64,000 nucleotides of DNA, taken from NCBI GenBank assembly GCA_963703165.1, contig OY969798.1, positions 992,001 to 1,056,000 of the forward strand, in the 5' to 3' direction. This DNA comes from JBQTKD01 sp963703165 (GTDB lineage: Bacteria; Actinomycetota; Actinomycetes; Sporichthyales; Sporichthyaceae). This document shows positions 34,870 to 43,780 of the stretch, piece by piece. Every line of letters begins with the position of its first letter. The first letter of the stretch is position 1. The position numbers and the translations under genes are program-made. The notes beneath the pieces were generated by a model, which worked only from the letters and a program-made list of their open reading frames with translations, did no database searches and had not been told where the DNA came from.

Positions 34870-35292
34870 TCAGCCGACGAGGGCGGTCGCTCCGTCGATC
34901 TTCAGCACCTGCACCTCGTGGCCCACGTCGAAGACGCTCATGCCGTCCAACGAACGGGCCGACCACACCTCACCCGCGAGCTTCACCTGACCACCACGGC
35001 CGTCCACCTGAGCGAGCACCACCGCCTCGCGCCCGACCAAGGCGGCGATCCCGGTGCGCAACTCGGGCGTCGAGTGCAGATGCCGCACCGCGACGGGCCG
35101 GAGCAACGCGAGCCCTGCCACCGCGGCCACCGAGCCGACGCCCACCGCGACGCCGAGGCCGCCACCTGCCAGGTCCACGCCCGCGGCCACCAAGGCGCCA
35201 CCGGCGAGCATCGCGAAGATCAGGTCGAGGGTGAAGATCTCCACGACGACGAGGACGGCGCCCATGATCAGCAACCACGCCCAAGCGTCCAT
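34870..35292 (-). CDS. NfeD family membrane protein
   Basis: A 140-residue NfeD short form: N-terminal helices (about 3-70; WAWLLIMGAVLVVVEIFTLD is the family start) and a C-terminal OB-fold (about 80-140; ALVGREAVVLAQVDGRGG, WSARSLDG, VEVLKIDGATALV-like). NfeD proteins pair with SPFH proteins in membrane domains. The long-form protease domain is absent. ATG at 35290-35292. Confidence 0.88.
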   Translation of the reverse strand: MDAWAWLLIMGAVLVVVEIFTLDLIFAMLAGGALVAAGVDLAGGGLGVAVGVGSVAAVAGLALLRPVAVRHLHSTPELRTGIAALVGREAVVLAQVDGRGGQVKLAGEVWSARSLDGMSVFDVGHEVQVLKIDGATALVG

Positions 35293-35335
35293 GCGCGAAT
35301 GCTATGGCGGAAACAGGCTTCGGGGGCCTCTGCGA

Positions 35336-36274
35336 TCAGATCAGACCGCGCAACAGGTCCAGCGCGGCCTGGTGCGGATCGGTCCGTCCTACCTGCACCG
35401 CGTCCACCGCCTCGGCCAGGAGCGCACTGCGGTTCAGCCGAGTCTGGACCTCGGCCTGAACGTGCGCCTCGATCTCCGCACGCAGGCGCGCGGCGCGCCG
35501 CACGACCATCCCGCCGGACTCGACGAGGTGGCGCCGGTGCTTCTCGACGGCGTCGACCAGCTCGGCGATCCCCGTCCCTTCGGTCGCGCTCGTGGCCACG
35601 ACGCTCGGGCGCCACCCGTCCCGCGGCGAGGTTCCCTCCACGGTGCGGCGCAGGTCCGCGACGGTGCCCATGGCGCCGTCCCGGTCCGCCTTGTTGACCA
35701 CGAGTACGTCGGCGATCTCGAGGATTCCCGCCTTGGCGGCCTGAATCGCGTCCCCCATGCCGGGGGCGAGGAGCACGACCGCGGTGTCCGCGGCGGCGGC
35801 GACGTCGATCTCCGACTGCCCCACGCCGACGGTCTCCAGGAGGATCACGTCGAACCCGAGCGCGTCGAGCACCCGCACCGCGTGCGGGACGGCCCGAGCC
35901 AGACCGCCGAGGCGGCCGCGCGCCGCCAGCGAACGGATGTAGACGCCCGGGTCGGCCGCGTGATCGTTCATCCGGATCCGGTCACCGAGCAGCGCGCCAC
36001 CGGAGAACGGCGAGGTGGGGTCGACGGCCAGCACGCCCACGCGCCTGCCCCGTGCCCGCAGTTCGGCGACCAGTGCGGAGGTCGTGGTGGATTTCCCGAC
36101 CCCGGGTGCCCCGGTGAGGCCGACGACCCAGGCGTTGCCGGCTTTGGCCAGCAGCGCCGCGGACACCTGCGCCAGGTCGGCGTTCTCGGACTCGACGAGG
36201 GTGATCAGCCGCCCGATGGCGCGCTGATCACCCTCGCCGGCCCGAGCCAGCCACTGTGCATGCTCGTCGGTCAC
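35336..36274 (-). CDS. meaB: MeaB-type GTPase, B12-mutase chaperone
   Basis: A 312-residue G3E GTPase that protects acyl-CoA mutases and gates delivery of adenosylcobalamin. Walker A GAPGVGKSTTTSALVAEL, GVLAVDPTSPFSGGALLGDR, the switch LLETVGVGQSEIDV and the NKAD specificity motif are clear. GTG start, 21 bases after the thiolase stop in the same direction. Its partner here could be MeaA at 55805 or a methylmalonyl-CoA mutase outside the window. Confidence 0.95.
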   Translation of the reverse strand: MTDEHAQWLARAGEGDQRAIGRLITLVESENADLAQVSAALLAKAGNAWVVGLTGAPGVGKSTTTSALVAELRARGRRVGVLAVDPTSPFSGGALLGDRIRMNDHAADPGVYIRSLAARGRLGGLARAVPHAVRVLDALGFDVILLETVGVGQSEIDVAAAADTAVVLLAPGMGDAIQAAKAGILEIADVLVVNKADRDGAMGTVADLRRTVEGTSPRDGWRPSVVATSATEGTGIAELVDAVEKHRRHLVESGGMVVRRAARLRAEIEAHVQAEVQTRLNRSALLAEAVDAVQVGRTDPHQAALDLLRGLI

Positions 36275-36295
36275 CTGCAGAGTCCTGACGGATCG

Positions 36296-37471
36296 TCAGG
36301 AACCGACCTTGAGGATCAACGCGTCACCCTGGCCGCCACCACCGCACAGTGCGGCAGCCCCGACGCCCCCGCCGCGACGCCCCAGCTCCAGGGCGAGGGT
36401 CAGCGCGAGGCGAGCGCCGGACATGCCGATCGGGTGGCCCAGGGCGATGGCCCCGCCGTTGACGTTGACGATGTCGTCGGAGACACCGAGCAGGCGACCC
36501 GAGGCGATGCCGACCGCCGCGAAGGCCTCGTTGATCTCGATGAGATCCAGGTCGGAGACGGCCATGCCCTCCTTGCGCAGCGCCGCGTTGATCGCGTTGG
36601 CCGGCTGCGCCTGCAGCGAGGAGTCCGGACCGGAGACGACGCCGTGCGCGCCGATCTCGGCGATCCAGGACAGCCCGAGGGACTGTGCCTTCTCCTTGCT
36701 CATGACGACGACGGCCGCGCCGCCGTCGGAGATCTGCGACGCGGTGCCCGCGGAGATCGTGCCGTCCTTGGCGAAGGCCGCCGGCAGTTTGCCGAGGGAT
36801 TCCGCGGTGGTGTCGGCGCGGATGCCTTCGTCGTCGGAGAACACGATCGGGTCGCCCCGGCGCTGCGGGATCTCCACCGGTGCGATCTCCTCGGCGAAGA
36901 TTCCGTTCTTCGCCGCGGTCGCCGCGCGCTGGTGCGAACGGGCCGCGAACTCGTCCTGCTCGAGGCGGGTCAGGTCGTTGTGATTCTCCGTCAGCTTGCC
37001 CATCGCAACGTCGGTGAAGGCGTCCCAGAGCCCGTCCCACTGCATGGCGTCGACCAGCGTGGTGTCGCCGTACTTGTAGCCCGCACGGGACTTGGGCAGC
37101 AGGTGCGGGGCATTGGTCATGGACTCCATGCCACCGGCGACGATCGTGTCGAACTCACCGGCGCGGATGAGCTGGTCCGCCATGGCGATCGCGGTGAGCC
37201 CGGACAGGCAGACCTTGTTGATGGTCAGTGCGGGCACATCCATCGGGATGCCACCGGCCACGGAGGCCTGGCGCGCGGTGATCTGCCCGGCGCCGGCCTG
37301 CAGGACCTGTCCCATGATCACGTACTGGACGTCCTTGCCGGCCACACCCGCTCGGGCCAGGGCAGCCTCGATCGCCTTGCCACCCAGCTGTGCGCCGCTG
37401 AAGTCCTTCAGCGAACCCAACAGACGACCCATCGGGGTACGTGCCCCGGCGACGATCACCGAACTGCCCAT
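36296..37471 (-). CDS. Acetyl-CoA C-acetyltransferase (thiolase)
   Basis: A 391-residue thiolase. Catalytic residues: nucleophilic Cys in NKVCLSGLTAIAMAD, His in GGAIALGHPIGMSGARLAL, and the second Cys in LCGGGGQGDALI. Length and the ARTPMGRLLGSLKDFSGAQL start are typical of biosynthetic thiolases that condense two acetyl-CoA. ATG at 37469-37471 with AGGCAGGG upstream. It starts the leftward thiolase-meaB unit and is divergent from mce (99 bases). Likely first step of the ethylmalonyl-CoA route in this genome. Confidence 0.95.
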   Translation of the reverse strand: MGSSVIVAGARTPMGRLLGSLKDFSGAQLGGKAIEAALARAGVAGKDVQYVIMGQVLQAGAGQITARQASVAGGIPMDVPALTINKVCLSGLTAIAMADQLIRAGEFDTIVAGGMESMTNAPHLLPKSRAGYKYGDTTLVDAMQWDGLWDAFTDVAMGKLTENHNDLTRLEQDEFAARSHQRAATAAKNGIFAEEIAPVEIPQRRGDPIVFSDDEGIRADTTAESLGKLPAAFAKDGTISAGTASQISDGGAAVVVMSKEKAQSLGLSWIAEIGAHGVVSGPDSSLQAQPANAINAALRKEGMAVSDLDLIEINEAFAAVGIASGRLLGVSDDIVNVNGGAIALGHPIGMSGARLALTLALELGRRGGGVGAAALCGGGGQGDALILKVGS

Positions 37472-37569
37472 CTGACCCTGCCTCTCCCGCAAGCCGGGGG
37501 CTACTCCCCGGTACTGTCACGATAGCCGGCAGCGAAAGCCCGATATTCCTCAGGACCGGGAGGCCCCCG

Positions 37570-37992
37570 TTGATCAATCGCATCGACCACGTCGGACTGG
37601 CCGTTCGCGACCTCGACGCCTCCATCGCCTTCTACGAGCGCACCTTCGGGATGACGCTGGTACACGAGGAGGTCAATGAGGAACAGGGGGTGCGCGAGGC
37701 GATGCTCGCCGTGGGTGACTCCGGCTCATGCATTCAGTTGCTCGCGCCGCTGCGCGAGGACTCCCCCATCGGCAAGTTCCTCGCGAAGAACGGCGAGGGC
37801 ATCCAGCAGATGGCCTACAACGTCGACGACATCGAGGCCATCAGCGCGCATCTGCGCGACGCCGGTGTGCGCCTGCTCTACGACGCACCCAAGCGCGGCA
37901 CGGCCAATTCCCGCATCAACTTCGTCCACCCGAAGGACGCCGGCGGCGTACTGATCGAGTTGGTGGAATCCGCCGCCGACGGCGGCCACTGA
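37570..37992 (+). CDS. mce: Methylmalonyl-CoA epimerase
   Basis: A 140-residue vicinal-oxygen-chelate protein: INRIDHVGLAVRDLDASIAF (metal His), SEVNEEQGVRE-type helix (EEVNEEQGVREAML), GSCIQLLAPLREDSPIGKFL, KNGEGIQQMAYNVDD and PKDAGGVLIELVE (metal Glu). It interconverts (R)- and (S)-methylmalonyl-CoA, and in the ethylmalonyl-CoA pathway also ethylmalonyl-CoA epimers. The start is TTG 37570 with GGGAGG six bases upstream; the earlier frame is not coding. Its VOC fold and thiolase/meaB neighbours support the call. Confidence 0.93.
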   Translation: MINRIDHVGLAVRDLDASIAFYERTFGMTLVHEEVNEEQGVREAMLAVGDSGSCIQLLAPLREDSPIGKFLAKNGEGIQQMAYNVDDIEAISAHLRDAGVRLLYDAPKRGTANSRINFVHPKDAGGVLIELVESAADGGH

Positions 37993-38138
37993 CCTTCCCG
38001 CACTCTCCCGCACTGCCCATTCGCCGCTTCGTGCGACCGCCCGGCGAGGATCTTGACCGGCAGGCCGTAGCCCGTCAGACAGCCGTGTTCGGCGTCGGTA
38101 TGGTCTAGCAGCCCCTCGTCCTACTCAGGAGTAACGCT

Positions 38139-39476
38139 GTGAAGGAAATCCTCGAGGCGATCCTCGCCAGTGACACCGACCGTCCGGACGTCGCCGGGCT
38201 CGCGATCCCGGAGTCCTACAGGGGAATGGTCGTCCGCAAGGACGAGGAGGCCATGTTCGAGGGAGTCCCCTCGAAGGAGAAGGACCCCCGCAAGAGCCTG
38301 CACCTCGACGAGGTGGCCACGCCGGAGCTGGGCCCGGGCGAGGCGATCGTCGCGGTCATGGCCAGCGCGGTGAACTACAACACCGTCTGGACCTCGATCT
38401 TCGAACCGGTCTCGACCTTCGGCTTCCTGTCCCGCTACGGCAAGCTCTCCGAGCTCACCAAGCGCCACGATCTGCCGTACCACGTGGTCGGCTCCGACCT
38501 GGCCGGCGTGGTGCTGGCGGTCGGTGCCGGGGTCAGCAAGTGGAAGGTCGGCGACCGCGTCGTCGCCCACTGCCTGTCCGTCGAACTCGAGGACGCGATG
38601 GGCCACGACGACACGATGATGGATCCGCAGCAGCGCATCTGGGGCTTCGAGACCAACTTCGGTGGCCTCGCCGAACTGGCACTGGTCAAGGCCAACCAGC
38701 TGATGCCGAAGCCGGACCACCTGTCCTGGGAAGAGGCCGCCTGCCCCGGTCTGGTGAACTCCACCGCCTACCGGCAGCTCGTCTCGCACAACGGCGCGAA
38801 CATGAAGCAGGGCGACGTCGTCCTGATCTGGGGCGCCTCCGGCGGCCTCGGCTCCTACGCCACCCAGATGGCCCTGGCCGGCGGCGGGATCCCGGTCTGC
38901 GTCGTCTCCTCCCCCGACAAGGTGGAGATCTGCAAGGCCATGGGCGCCGAACACGTGATCGACCGCAACGCCGAGGGTTACAAGTTCTGGAAGAACGAGC
39001 ACGAGCAGGACCCGAAGGAGTGGCAGCGCTTCGGCAAGAAGATCCGTGAGCTCACCGGCGGCGAGGACATCGACATCGTCTTCGAGCACCCGGGCCGCGA
39101 GACCTTCGGCGCCTCGATCTATGTGACCCGCCGCGGTGGTCTCATCACCACCTGCGCCTCGACCTCGGGCTACATCCACCAGTACGACAACCGTTACCTC
39201 TGGATGAGCCTCAAGCGGATCATCGGCTCGCACTTCGCGAACTACCGCGAGGCGTGGGAGGCGAACCGCCTCATCGAGAAGGGGATCATCCACCCCACGC
39301 TCAGCAAGACCTACGCCCTGGCGGACACCGGCCAGGCCGCGCTGGACGTCCACAAGAACACCCACCAGGGCAAGGTCGGCGTGCTGTGCCTCGCCCCCGA
39401 GGAGGGACTGGGCGTCAGCAACCCGGAGAAGCGGGAGAAGTTCATCTCCGGCATCAACCGTTTCCGCAATATCTGA
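38139..39476 (+). CDS. ccr: Crotonyl-CoA carboxylase/reductase
   Basis: A 445-residue zinc-free medium-chain reductase that reductively carboxylates crotonyl-CoA with NADPH and CO2 to (2S)-ethylmalonyl-CoA, the committing step of the ethylmalonyl-CoA pathway. Diagnostic text: RKSLHLDEVATPELGPGEA, VNYNTVWTSIFEPVSTF, WGFETNFGGLAELALVKANQ, the NADPH site WGASGGLGSYATQMA, and VFEHPGRETFGASIYVTRRG. GTG start with AGGAG. It follows mce by 146 bases in the same direction and may have its own promoter. Confidence 0.97.
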   Translation: MKEILEAILASDTDRPDVAGLAIPESYRGMVVRKDEEAMFEGVPSKEKDPRKSLHLDEVATPELGPGEAIVAVMASAVNYNTVWTSIFEPVSTFGFLSRYGKLSELTKRHDLPYHVVGSDLAGVVLAVGAGVSKWKVGDRVVAHCLSVELEDAMGHDDTMMDPQQRIWGFETNFGGLAELALVKANQLMPKPDHLSWEEAACPGLVNSTAYRQLVSHNGANMKQGDVVLIWGASGGLGSYATQMALAGGGIPVCVVSSPDKVEICKAMGAEHVIDRNAEGYKFWKNEHEQDPKEWQRFGKKIRELTGGEDIDIVFEHPGRETFGASIYVTRRGGLITTCASTSGYIHQYDNRYLWMSLKRIIGSHFANYREAWEANRLIEKGIIHPTLSKTYALADTGQAALDVHKNTHQGKVGVLCLAPEEGLGVSNPEKREKFISGINRFRNI

Positions 39477-39510
39477 CCGCTCACCCGCTGAGCCGGCAGC
39501 ATTCCGGATC

Positions 39511-40401
39511 ATGGCGCTGGACATTGCGAGCGATGGCGACATCGCACGCAACGACGACGACGGTGTGCCGACCTGGGGCGCGCGGTTCGGCACCGCGCTG
39601 CGCGGTTACGACCGCACCCAGGTCGACCACTACGTCGAGGAGCTCACCCAACGGGTGATCGTGCTCCGCTCGGCCGTGGCGAATGCCGAGGCTGCGGCAC
39701 ATGAGGCTCATTCGGAAACGGTCCGCCTCTCCGCCGAGCTCGCCGAGACCCGCTCGCGGTTGGCGATGGTGCAGGGCGGCATCCCGCTCGACACCGGCGG
39801 CGCGCAACGGCTGATGCAGCTCGCGGTGGAGACGGCCGAAGGTCTGCGGGCCGAGGCGGCCGCGATCGCGGCCACCACCCAGGCCGAGGCCCACGCCGCC
39901 CTCGAGGCCGCACAGCACGAACGCACGAGGCTGCTGGAGTCCGCCGCGGTGGAAAAGGCCGCGATCCTCGACGAGGCCCGACGGACCGCGGTCGCGCTGG
40001 CGGAGGCCGGCCGGGTCACCGCCGAGGCGCGTCGCGCCGAGGGTGCGTCCTCCCGCAAACGCGCCGAGCAGGCTGCCAAGAAGGAGGCCCAGAAGATCCT
40101 CGCTGCCGCCACCGCGGACCGGACCCAGGCGACTGCGGCCCGCACGTCCGCCGCTGCCCTGCTGGCGGCGGCGGAGCAGGCGGCGCAGGCGACGGAGGCG
40201 GAGTTGGCTCGCAGCCGAGACGCCATCGCCGCCGTGCACGACCAGCGTGAGGCGGTGATCGTCGCGAGCCGAACGATCCTGGCCGATCTGAACGCCCTTG
40301 CCGGCGACCTCGCGTCAGCGGGAGCGGAGCCCGGAGCGCGGAGCGGAGCAACCGGGCTGGACATCCGCGCCACGCCGAAAGAGGATGGCGCGAGCCCCTG
40401 A
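39511..40401 (+). CDS. Short DivIVA/Scy-like coiled-coil protein
   Basis: A 296-residue protein. Residues about 22-45 have a DivIVA-like N-terminal pattern (FGTALRGYDRTQVDHYVEEL), followed by almost continuous Ala/Glu/Arg heptads to about 275 and a Gly/Ala tail. In Streptomyces the very long scaffold Scy occupies this position next to filP and mce (recalled synteny); here the protein is far shorter. A polar-growth or cytoskeletal adaptor role is inferred. ATG 39511 is 35 bases after ccr. Confidence 0.72.
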   Translation: MALDIASDGDIARNDDDGVPTWGARFGTALRGYDRTQVDHYVEELTQRVIVLRSAVANAEAAAHEAHSETVRLSAELAETRSRLAMVQGGIPLDTGGAQRLMQLAVETAEGLRAEAAAIAATTQAEAHAALEAAQHERTRLLESAAVEKAAILDEARRTAVALAEAGRVTAEARRAEGASSRKRAEQAAKKEAQKILAAATADRTQATAARTSAAALLAAAEQAAQATEAELARSRDAIAAVHDQREAVIVASRTILADLNALAGDLASAGAEPGARSGATGLDIRATPKEDGASP

Positions 40402-40622
40402 ATTCGGACCTCGCGACGGAATGTTCCGCGTCGTCGCCGATCGACCGAAAGATCCCTCGCCCAGATGCAGCAATGGGATCACGATCCGGGTGTCATAACG
40501 GTGGGCTATTGCGACTCCCACTATGAAGGATGCAGATGAGACGCCCGCCGGCCCGTGGCTCTGTCACGATGGTGGCAGTCGATCACTAAAGACGGACCCC
40601 TGAACCGAGGACCAGTGTCGCG

Positions 40623-41609
40623 ATGACGATGAACGAAACCCCGCCCGCCTTCGACATCGTGCTGCGCGGGTACGAGCGCCGGCAGGTCGACGAGCACCTG
40701 TCGACTCTCGTCAACGACCGCCTCGCCGCCGAGCGTCGGGTCAACGACCTGGAGCAGCAGGTCGGGCGTATCCGTGCGGAGTACGAAGCGGGCGCCGGCA
40801 ACGAGCCCTCCTACGCCTCGCTCGGCGCCCGGGTCGAGAAGATCCTGCGCCTGGCCGAGGAAGAGGCCCGCGACGTGCGCGCCGAGGCCGAGGCCGCCGG
40901 TCAGCAGACCCGCGCGGTCGCCTCCACCGACGTGGAGCAGATCCGCAAGCAGGGTGAGCAGGACGCTCAGCGCCGCAAGGAGCAGTCCGAGGCGCACGTC
41001 GCTCAGCTGATGGAGGCTGCCAAGGCCGAGACCGAGCGGATCAAGGCAGAGGCCACCAACGAGGCCAACACCAAGATGGCGTCCGCGGAGCAGGTCGTCG
41101 AGGAGGCCCGTGCCAAGGCCGCCCAGATCGCGACCGAGGTCGAGTCCAAGCTCGCCAAGCGTCGCGAGCAGGCCGAGCGCGACATGGCCAGCCGCCAGGA
41201 GGTCGCCGAGAAGCGCCTGCTGGAGACCGGCGAGAAGGCGGACCAGATCCGCATGGAGGCGCAGAAGATGCGCGACGACGCGGAGCAGCGGGCCAAGGCC
41301 CTGCTCGAGGCCGCGCGCCGCGAGGCCGAGGAGCTCGTCTCCGACGCCCGCTCCAAGGCCGAGCGTCAGCGTCTGGAGTCCGAGCGCGAGCTCGCCGCTC
41401 TGACGCACCGCCGCGACAGCATCAACGCCCAGCTGTCCAACGTCCGCGAGATGCTCGCCACCCTCACCGGTTCGGCGACCGCGCTGGTGGACAACGCCAC
41501 CGCCGCGACCTCGGCGAACGCCGCACCGGCTCCGATGCCCAGCCAGTCCGGCCCGGGTGGTTCGTCGTCGCCGATGCAGAACGTCGACAACGGCACCTCG
41601 CCCAGCTAA
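40623..41609 (+). CDS. filP: FilP-type intermediate-filament-like protein
   Basis: A 328-residue coiled-coil protein closely matching FilP: FDIVLRGYERRQVDEHLSTL start, EPSYASLGARVEKILRLAEE, a long heptad region (about 60-280), the block KRREQAERDMASRQEVAEKR, and the end RDSINAQLSNVREMLATLTG, followed by a disordered Pro/Gly/Ser tail. FilP assembles into filaments that stiffen hyphae and interacts with DivIVA in Streptomyces. Its presence suggests polar or mycelial growth. ATG 40623; a second ATG lies six bases on. A convergent hairpin follows. Confidence 0.88.
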   Translation: MTMNETPPAFDIVLRGYERRQVDEHLSTLVNDRLAAERRVNDLEQQVGRIRAEYEAGAGNEPSYASLGARVEKILRLAEEEARDVRAEAEAAGQQTRAVASTDVEQIRKQGEQDAQRRKEQSEAHVAQLMEAAKAETERIKAEATNEANTKMASAEQVVEEARAKAAQIATEVESKLAKRREQAERDMASRQEVAEKRLLETGEKADQIRMEAQKMRDDAEQRAKALLEAARREAEELVSDARSKAERQRLESERELAALTHRRDSINAQLSNVREMLATLTGSATALVDNATAATSANAAPAPMPSQSGPGGSSSPMQNVDNGTSPS

Positions 41610-41624
41610 AAGCGACCTACGCCG

Positions 41625-41657
41625 AAGGGCGGGCCCGCATCACGCGGACCCGCCCTT
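41625..41657. terminator. Hairpin between filP and the convergent small gene
   Basis: AAGGGCGGGCCCGC and GCGGACCCGCCCTT pair over 13 of 14 positions with a five-base loop (ATCAC). It is centred in the 57-base gap between the filP stop and the stop of the leftward zinc-ribbon-like gene, so it can serve both. TTTCGCGCTTTC follows on the plus strand. Confidence 0.7.
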
Positions 41658-41666
41658 TCGCGCTTT

Positions 41667-41954
41667 CTAACGCAGCGTTCGGCCGCCCGTCGGGCGGCGG
41701 CGGTCCCGGCCGTTCCAGCAGCCCGTGTGCCAGTGGCGCCGGTCCTCGCCTCCGGCGTCGGCGCGCCAGGCGACCACGTGCGGGGTACCCGCGGCGATGA
41801 TCTGCTGACAGCCTGGGCAGCGGTAGGCCTTCACCGCCGTGAGCCCGGTGAGCCGACGGACCTCCCACAGGCCGTCCGGGTGCTCCTCGCGCTCACCGGC
41901 AGCCTCGCCGGACAACGGCCGGGGCGCGTCGTTGCGGCGATGTCGGCGGGGCAC
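41667..41954 (-). CDS. Small zinc-ribbon-like protein
   Basis: A 95-residue protein: basic disordered N-terminus (VPRRHRRNDAPRP), then a conserved core AYRCPGCQQIIAAGTPHVVAW and DRRHWHTGCWNGRDRRRP, in which Cys-x2-Cys and His-x-His-x2-Cys could bind zinc. I recall similar small proteins close to nucS in other actinomycetes (often labelled ATP/GTP-binding), function unknown. GTG at 41952-41954; a TTG precedes it directly. Confidence 0.7.
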   Translation of the reverse strand: MPRRHRRNDAPRPLSGEAAGEREEHPDGLWEVRRLTGLTAVKAYRCPGCQQIIAAGTPHVVAWRADAGGEDRRHWHTGCWNGRDRRRPTGGRTLR

Positions 41955-42046
41955 CAACGAATTGTCACAGGTCGATCACCGGCTGAACGTTTTCTGATCG
42001 GCCCACGTCCTTCCCACAAGAACCCATCCGACAAAGGGGAGCTCAG

Positions 42047-42802
42047 ATGCAGCGCAAGTTCCGTGGTGCTTTGGCCGCCGCCGGCGCCGCCGGCATCGTC
42101 GGTGTCATGGTCGCGACGCTCGTCGTAGGCAACGGCTCCGGCCCGGTGCGCGCCGCCAGCCTCGACACCGCCCTGGCCGCCAACACCGTCTCCGTCAGCG
42201 GCCTGGGCCGCGTCACCGGCACGCCGGACGTGCTCAGCCTGCAGATGGGCGTCGAGCGCAACGGCCAGGTCGTCAACGACGTCCTCAACGAGACCAACGC
42301 AGACATCAACCGGATCAAGGAAGCCCTCAAGAAGTACGACGTCGCCGACAAGGACGTGCAGACCTCGAACTTGTCCATCAACCCGTTCTGGGACAAGAAC
42401 CGGATCAACGGCTACCAGGTCACTCAGACCCTCACCGTGAAGCTGCGCGATCTCGGGAAGTCCGGCAACGCGATCTCCGACGCCGCAGCCGCCGGTGGCA
42501 ACGCCACCCGCATCCAGGGCGTCAGCTTCGACATCGAGGACAACGGGGATCTGGTCGACGCCGCCCGCGCGAACGCTTTCGCCGACGCCAAGAAGAAGGC
42601 CGAGCAGTATGCGAAGCTGTCCGGTCGCAGCCTCGGCAAGGTCAGCCAGGTCAGCGAGTCGACCCAGTACGAGTCCGGCCCGCCGATGCCCTACGCGGCC
42701 CGCGCGATGGAGGACTCGGCCGCCGCTTCGTCGCCGGTGCCCGTCTCCGCCGGCTCGCAGCAGGTCAGCGTCAGCACCTCCGTGGTGTGGGAACTCAACT
42801 GA
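42047..42802 (+). CDS. Exported SIMPL-domain (DUF541) protein A
   Basis: A 251-residue exported protein: signal peptide (about 1-37), then a SIMPL/DUF541 domain (VSVSGLGRVTGTPDVLSLQM, VQTSNLSINPFWDKN, ISDAAAAGGNATRIQGVSFD, ARANAFADAKKKAEQYAKLS). The C-terminus ends QVSVSTSVVWELN. In other bacteria such proteins form periplasmic or surface oligomers of unclear function. ATG 42047 with GGGGAG upstream. A second copy follows at 43010. Two hairpins lie after the stop. Confidence 0.88.
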   Translation: MQRKFRGALAAAGAAGIVGVMVATLVVGNGSGPVRAASLDTALAANTVSVSGLGRVTGTPDVLSLQMGVERNGQVVNDVLNETNADINRIKEALKKYDVADKDVQTSNLSINPFWDKNRINGYQVTQTLTVKLRDLGKSGNAISDAAAAGGNATRIQGVSFDIEDNGDLVDAARANAFADAKKKAEQYAKLSGRSLGKVSQVSESTQYESGPPMPYAARAMEDSAAASSPVPVSAGSQQVSVSTSVVWELN

Positions 42803-42810
42803 ATTGACCG

Positions 42811-42867
42811 AGGGTTCATCAGAACCCTTGCCGCACAGGGGGTCGAGGGCTTCACCTCGACCCCCTG
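42811..42867 (+). terminator. Tandem hairpins after SIMPL gene A
   Basis: AGGGTTC-atca-GAACCCT (42811-42828), then the strong stem CAGGGGGTCGAGG (42836-42848) pairing perfectly with CCTCGACCCCCTG (42855-42867) around a six-base loop. This should end transcription of SIMPL gene A before the AT-rich promoter region of gene B. Confidence 0.75.
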
Positions 42868-42911
42868 GCACCGCATTGCCGCCATTCGGCGCCCGGATTG
42901 TCCGGTCGGCG

Positions 42912-42957
42912 AACTTTGTATGGATTTTGTACACTTTAGATGAATTACTCTCATATT
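42912..42957 (+). promoter_or_regulatory. AT-rich promoter island upstream of SIMPL gene B
   Basis: About 46 bases of strikingly low GC content in a roughly 70% GC surrounding, including TACACT (42930-42935) and TTTAGAT (42935-42941), both fitting TANNNT-type -10 elements. No clear -35. The ATG of the second SIMPL gene is 53 bases downstream with AGAGGAG ahead. It might be a strong housekeeping promoter or a nucleoid-protein site. Confidence 0.4.
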
Positions 42958-43009
42958 CAGCTGCATCCTCGGCCAGGTCAGAACCTCGACCAGCCAGAGG
43001 AGAACATCG

Positions 43010-43771
43010 ATGAATCGCCGTCAGGTCGTCCTGCTGTCCGTCGGTCTCGGCCTCGCCCTCACGGCCGTGAGCACCACCGCCGCGTTGACCTTGGGCTCCT
43101 CCCCCGCGCAGGCGCTGGAGGTGACCGGCCCGCCGGCCACCGTCGGGGTCACCGGCAACGGCTACCTCGTGGGCAACCCCGACGTCCTGCAGGTGCGCAT
43201 CGGGACGACGCGCACCGCCAAGGACGTCTCGGCCGCCATCGAGGGCTCCAACGCCCGGATGCGGAAGGTGCAGGCCGTCCTGCGGTCCGGCGGAGTGGAG
43301 CCGCGCGACATCCGGACCACGAGCTTCGACGTACGCAGCTCGTACTCGAAGAAGTACCGCGGTTATTACGTCTCCAGTCTGCAACTCACGGTGACCATCC
43401 GCGACCTCAAACGTGCGGGTGGCCTGATCTCCGCCGCGGCCGCCGCCGGCGGCAACGCGACCCGGGTCTACGGCATCTCGTACCAGATCGAGGATCAGGC
43501 CGCGTTGCTCCGCGAAGCCCGCGATGCCGCCTTCGCCGATGCCCGCGCCCAGGCCGAGCAGTACGCCAAGCTGGCCGGACGCACGCTCGGCCGGGTGCGG
43601 ACGATCGGCAACAGCTCCATCGAGACCTACAACGACAGCGAGTACTTGACCCAGGTCTCCGCGAAATCCGCGAAGGCTTCGTCAGCCGCCGCGCCCGCGA
43701 GCGACGTTCCGTTGTCGGCCGGCAGCCAGGGCGTGAGTGCCAGCCAGGACGTTGTCTGGGAACTGAACTAA
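43010..43771 (+). CDS. Exported SIMPL-domain (DUF541) protein B
   Basis: A 253-residue paralog of protein A: signal peptide (about 1-36), VGVTGNGYLVGNPDVLQVRI, IRTTSFDVRSSYSKK, LISAAAAAGGNATRVYGISY, AAFADARAQAEQYAKLAGRT, ending SQDVVWELN. The two share core motifs and C-terminal endings, so they arose by duplication and may assemble together. ATG with GAGGAG upstream. It ends nine bases before the FmdB-type gene. Confidence 0.88.
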   Translation: MNRRQVVLLSVGLGLALTAVSTTAALTLGSSPAQALEVTGPPATVGVTGNGYLVGNPDVLQVRIGTTRTAKDVSAAIEGSNARMRKVQAVLRSGGVEPRDIRTTSFDVRSSYSKKYRGYYVSSLQLTVTIRDLKRAGGLISAAAAAGGNATRVYGISYQIEDQAALLREARDAAFADARAQAEQYAKLAGRTLGRVRTIGNSSIETYNDSEYLTQVSAKSAKASSAAAPASDVPLSAGSQGVSASQDVVWELN

Positions 43772-43780
43772 CCTTGCGTC

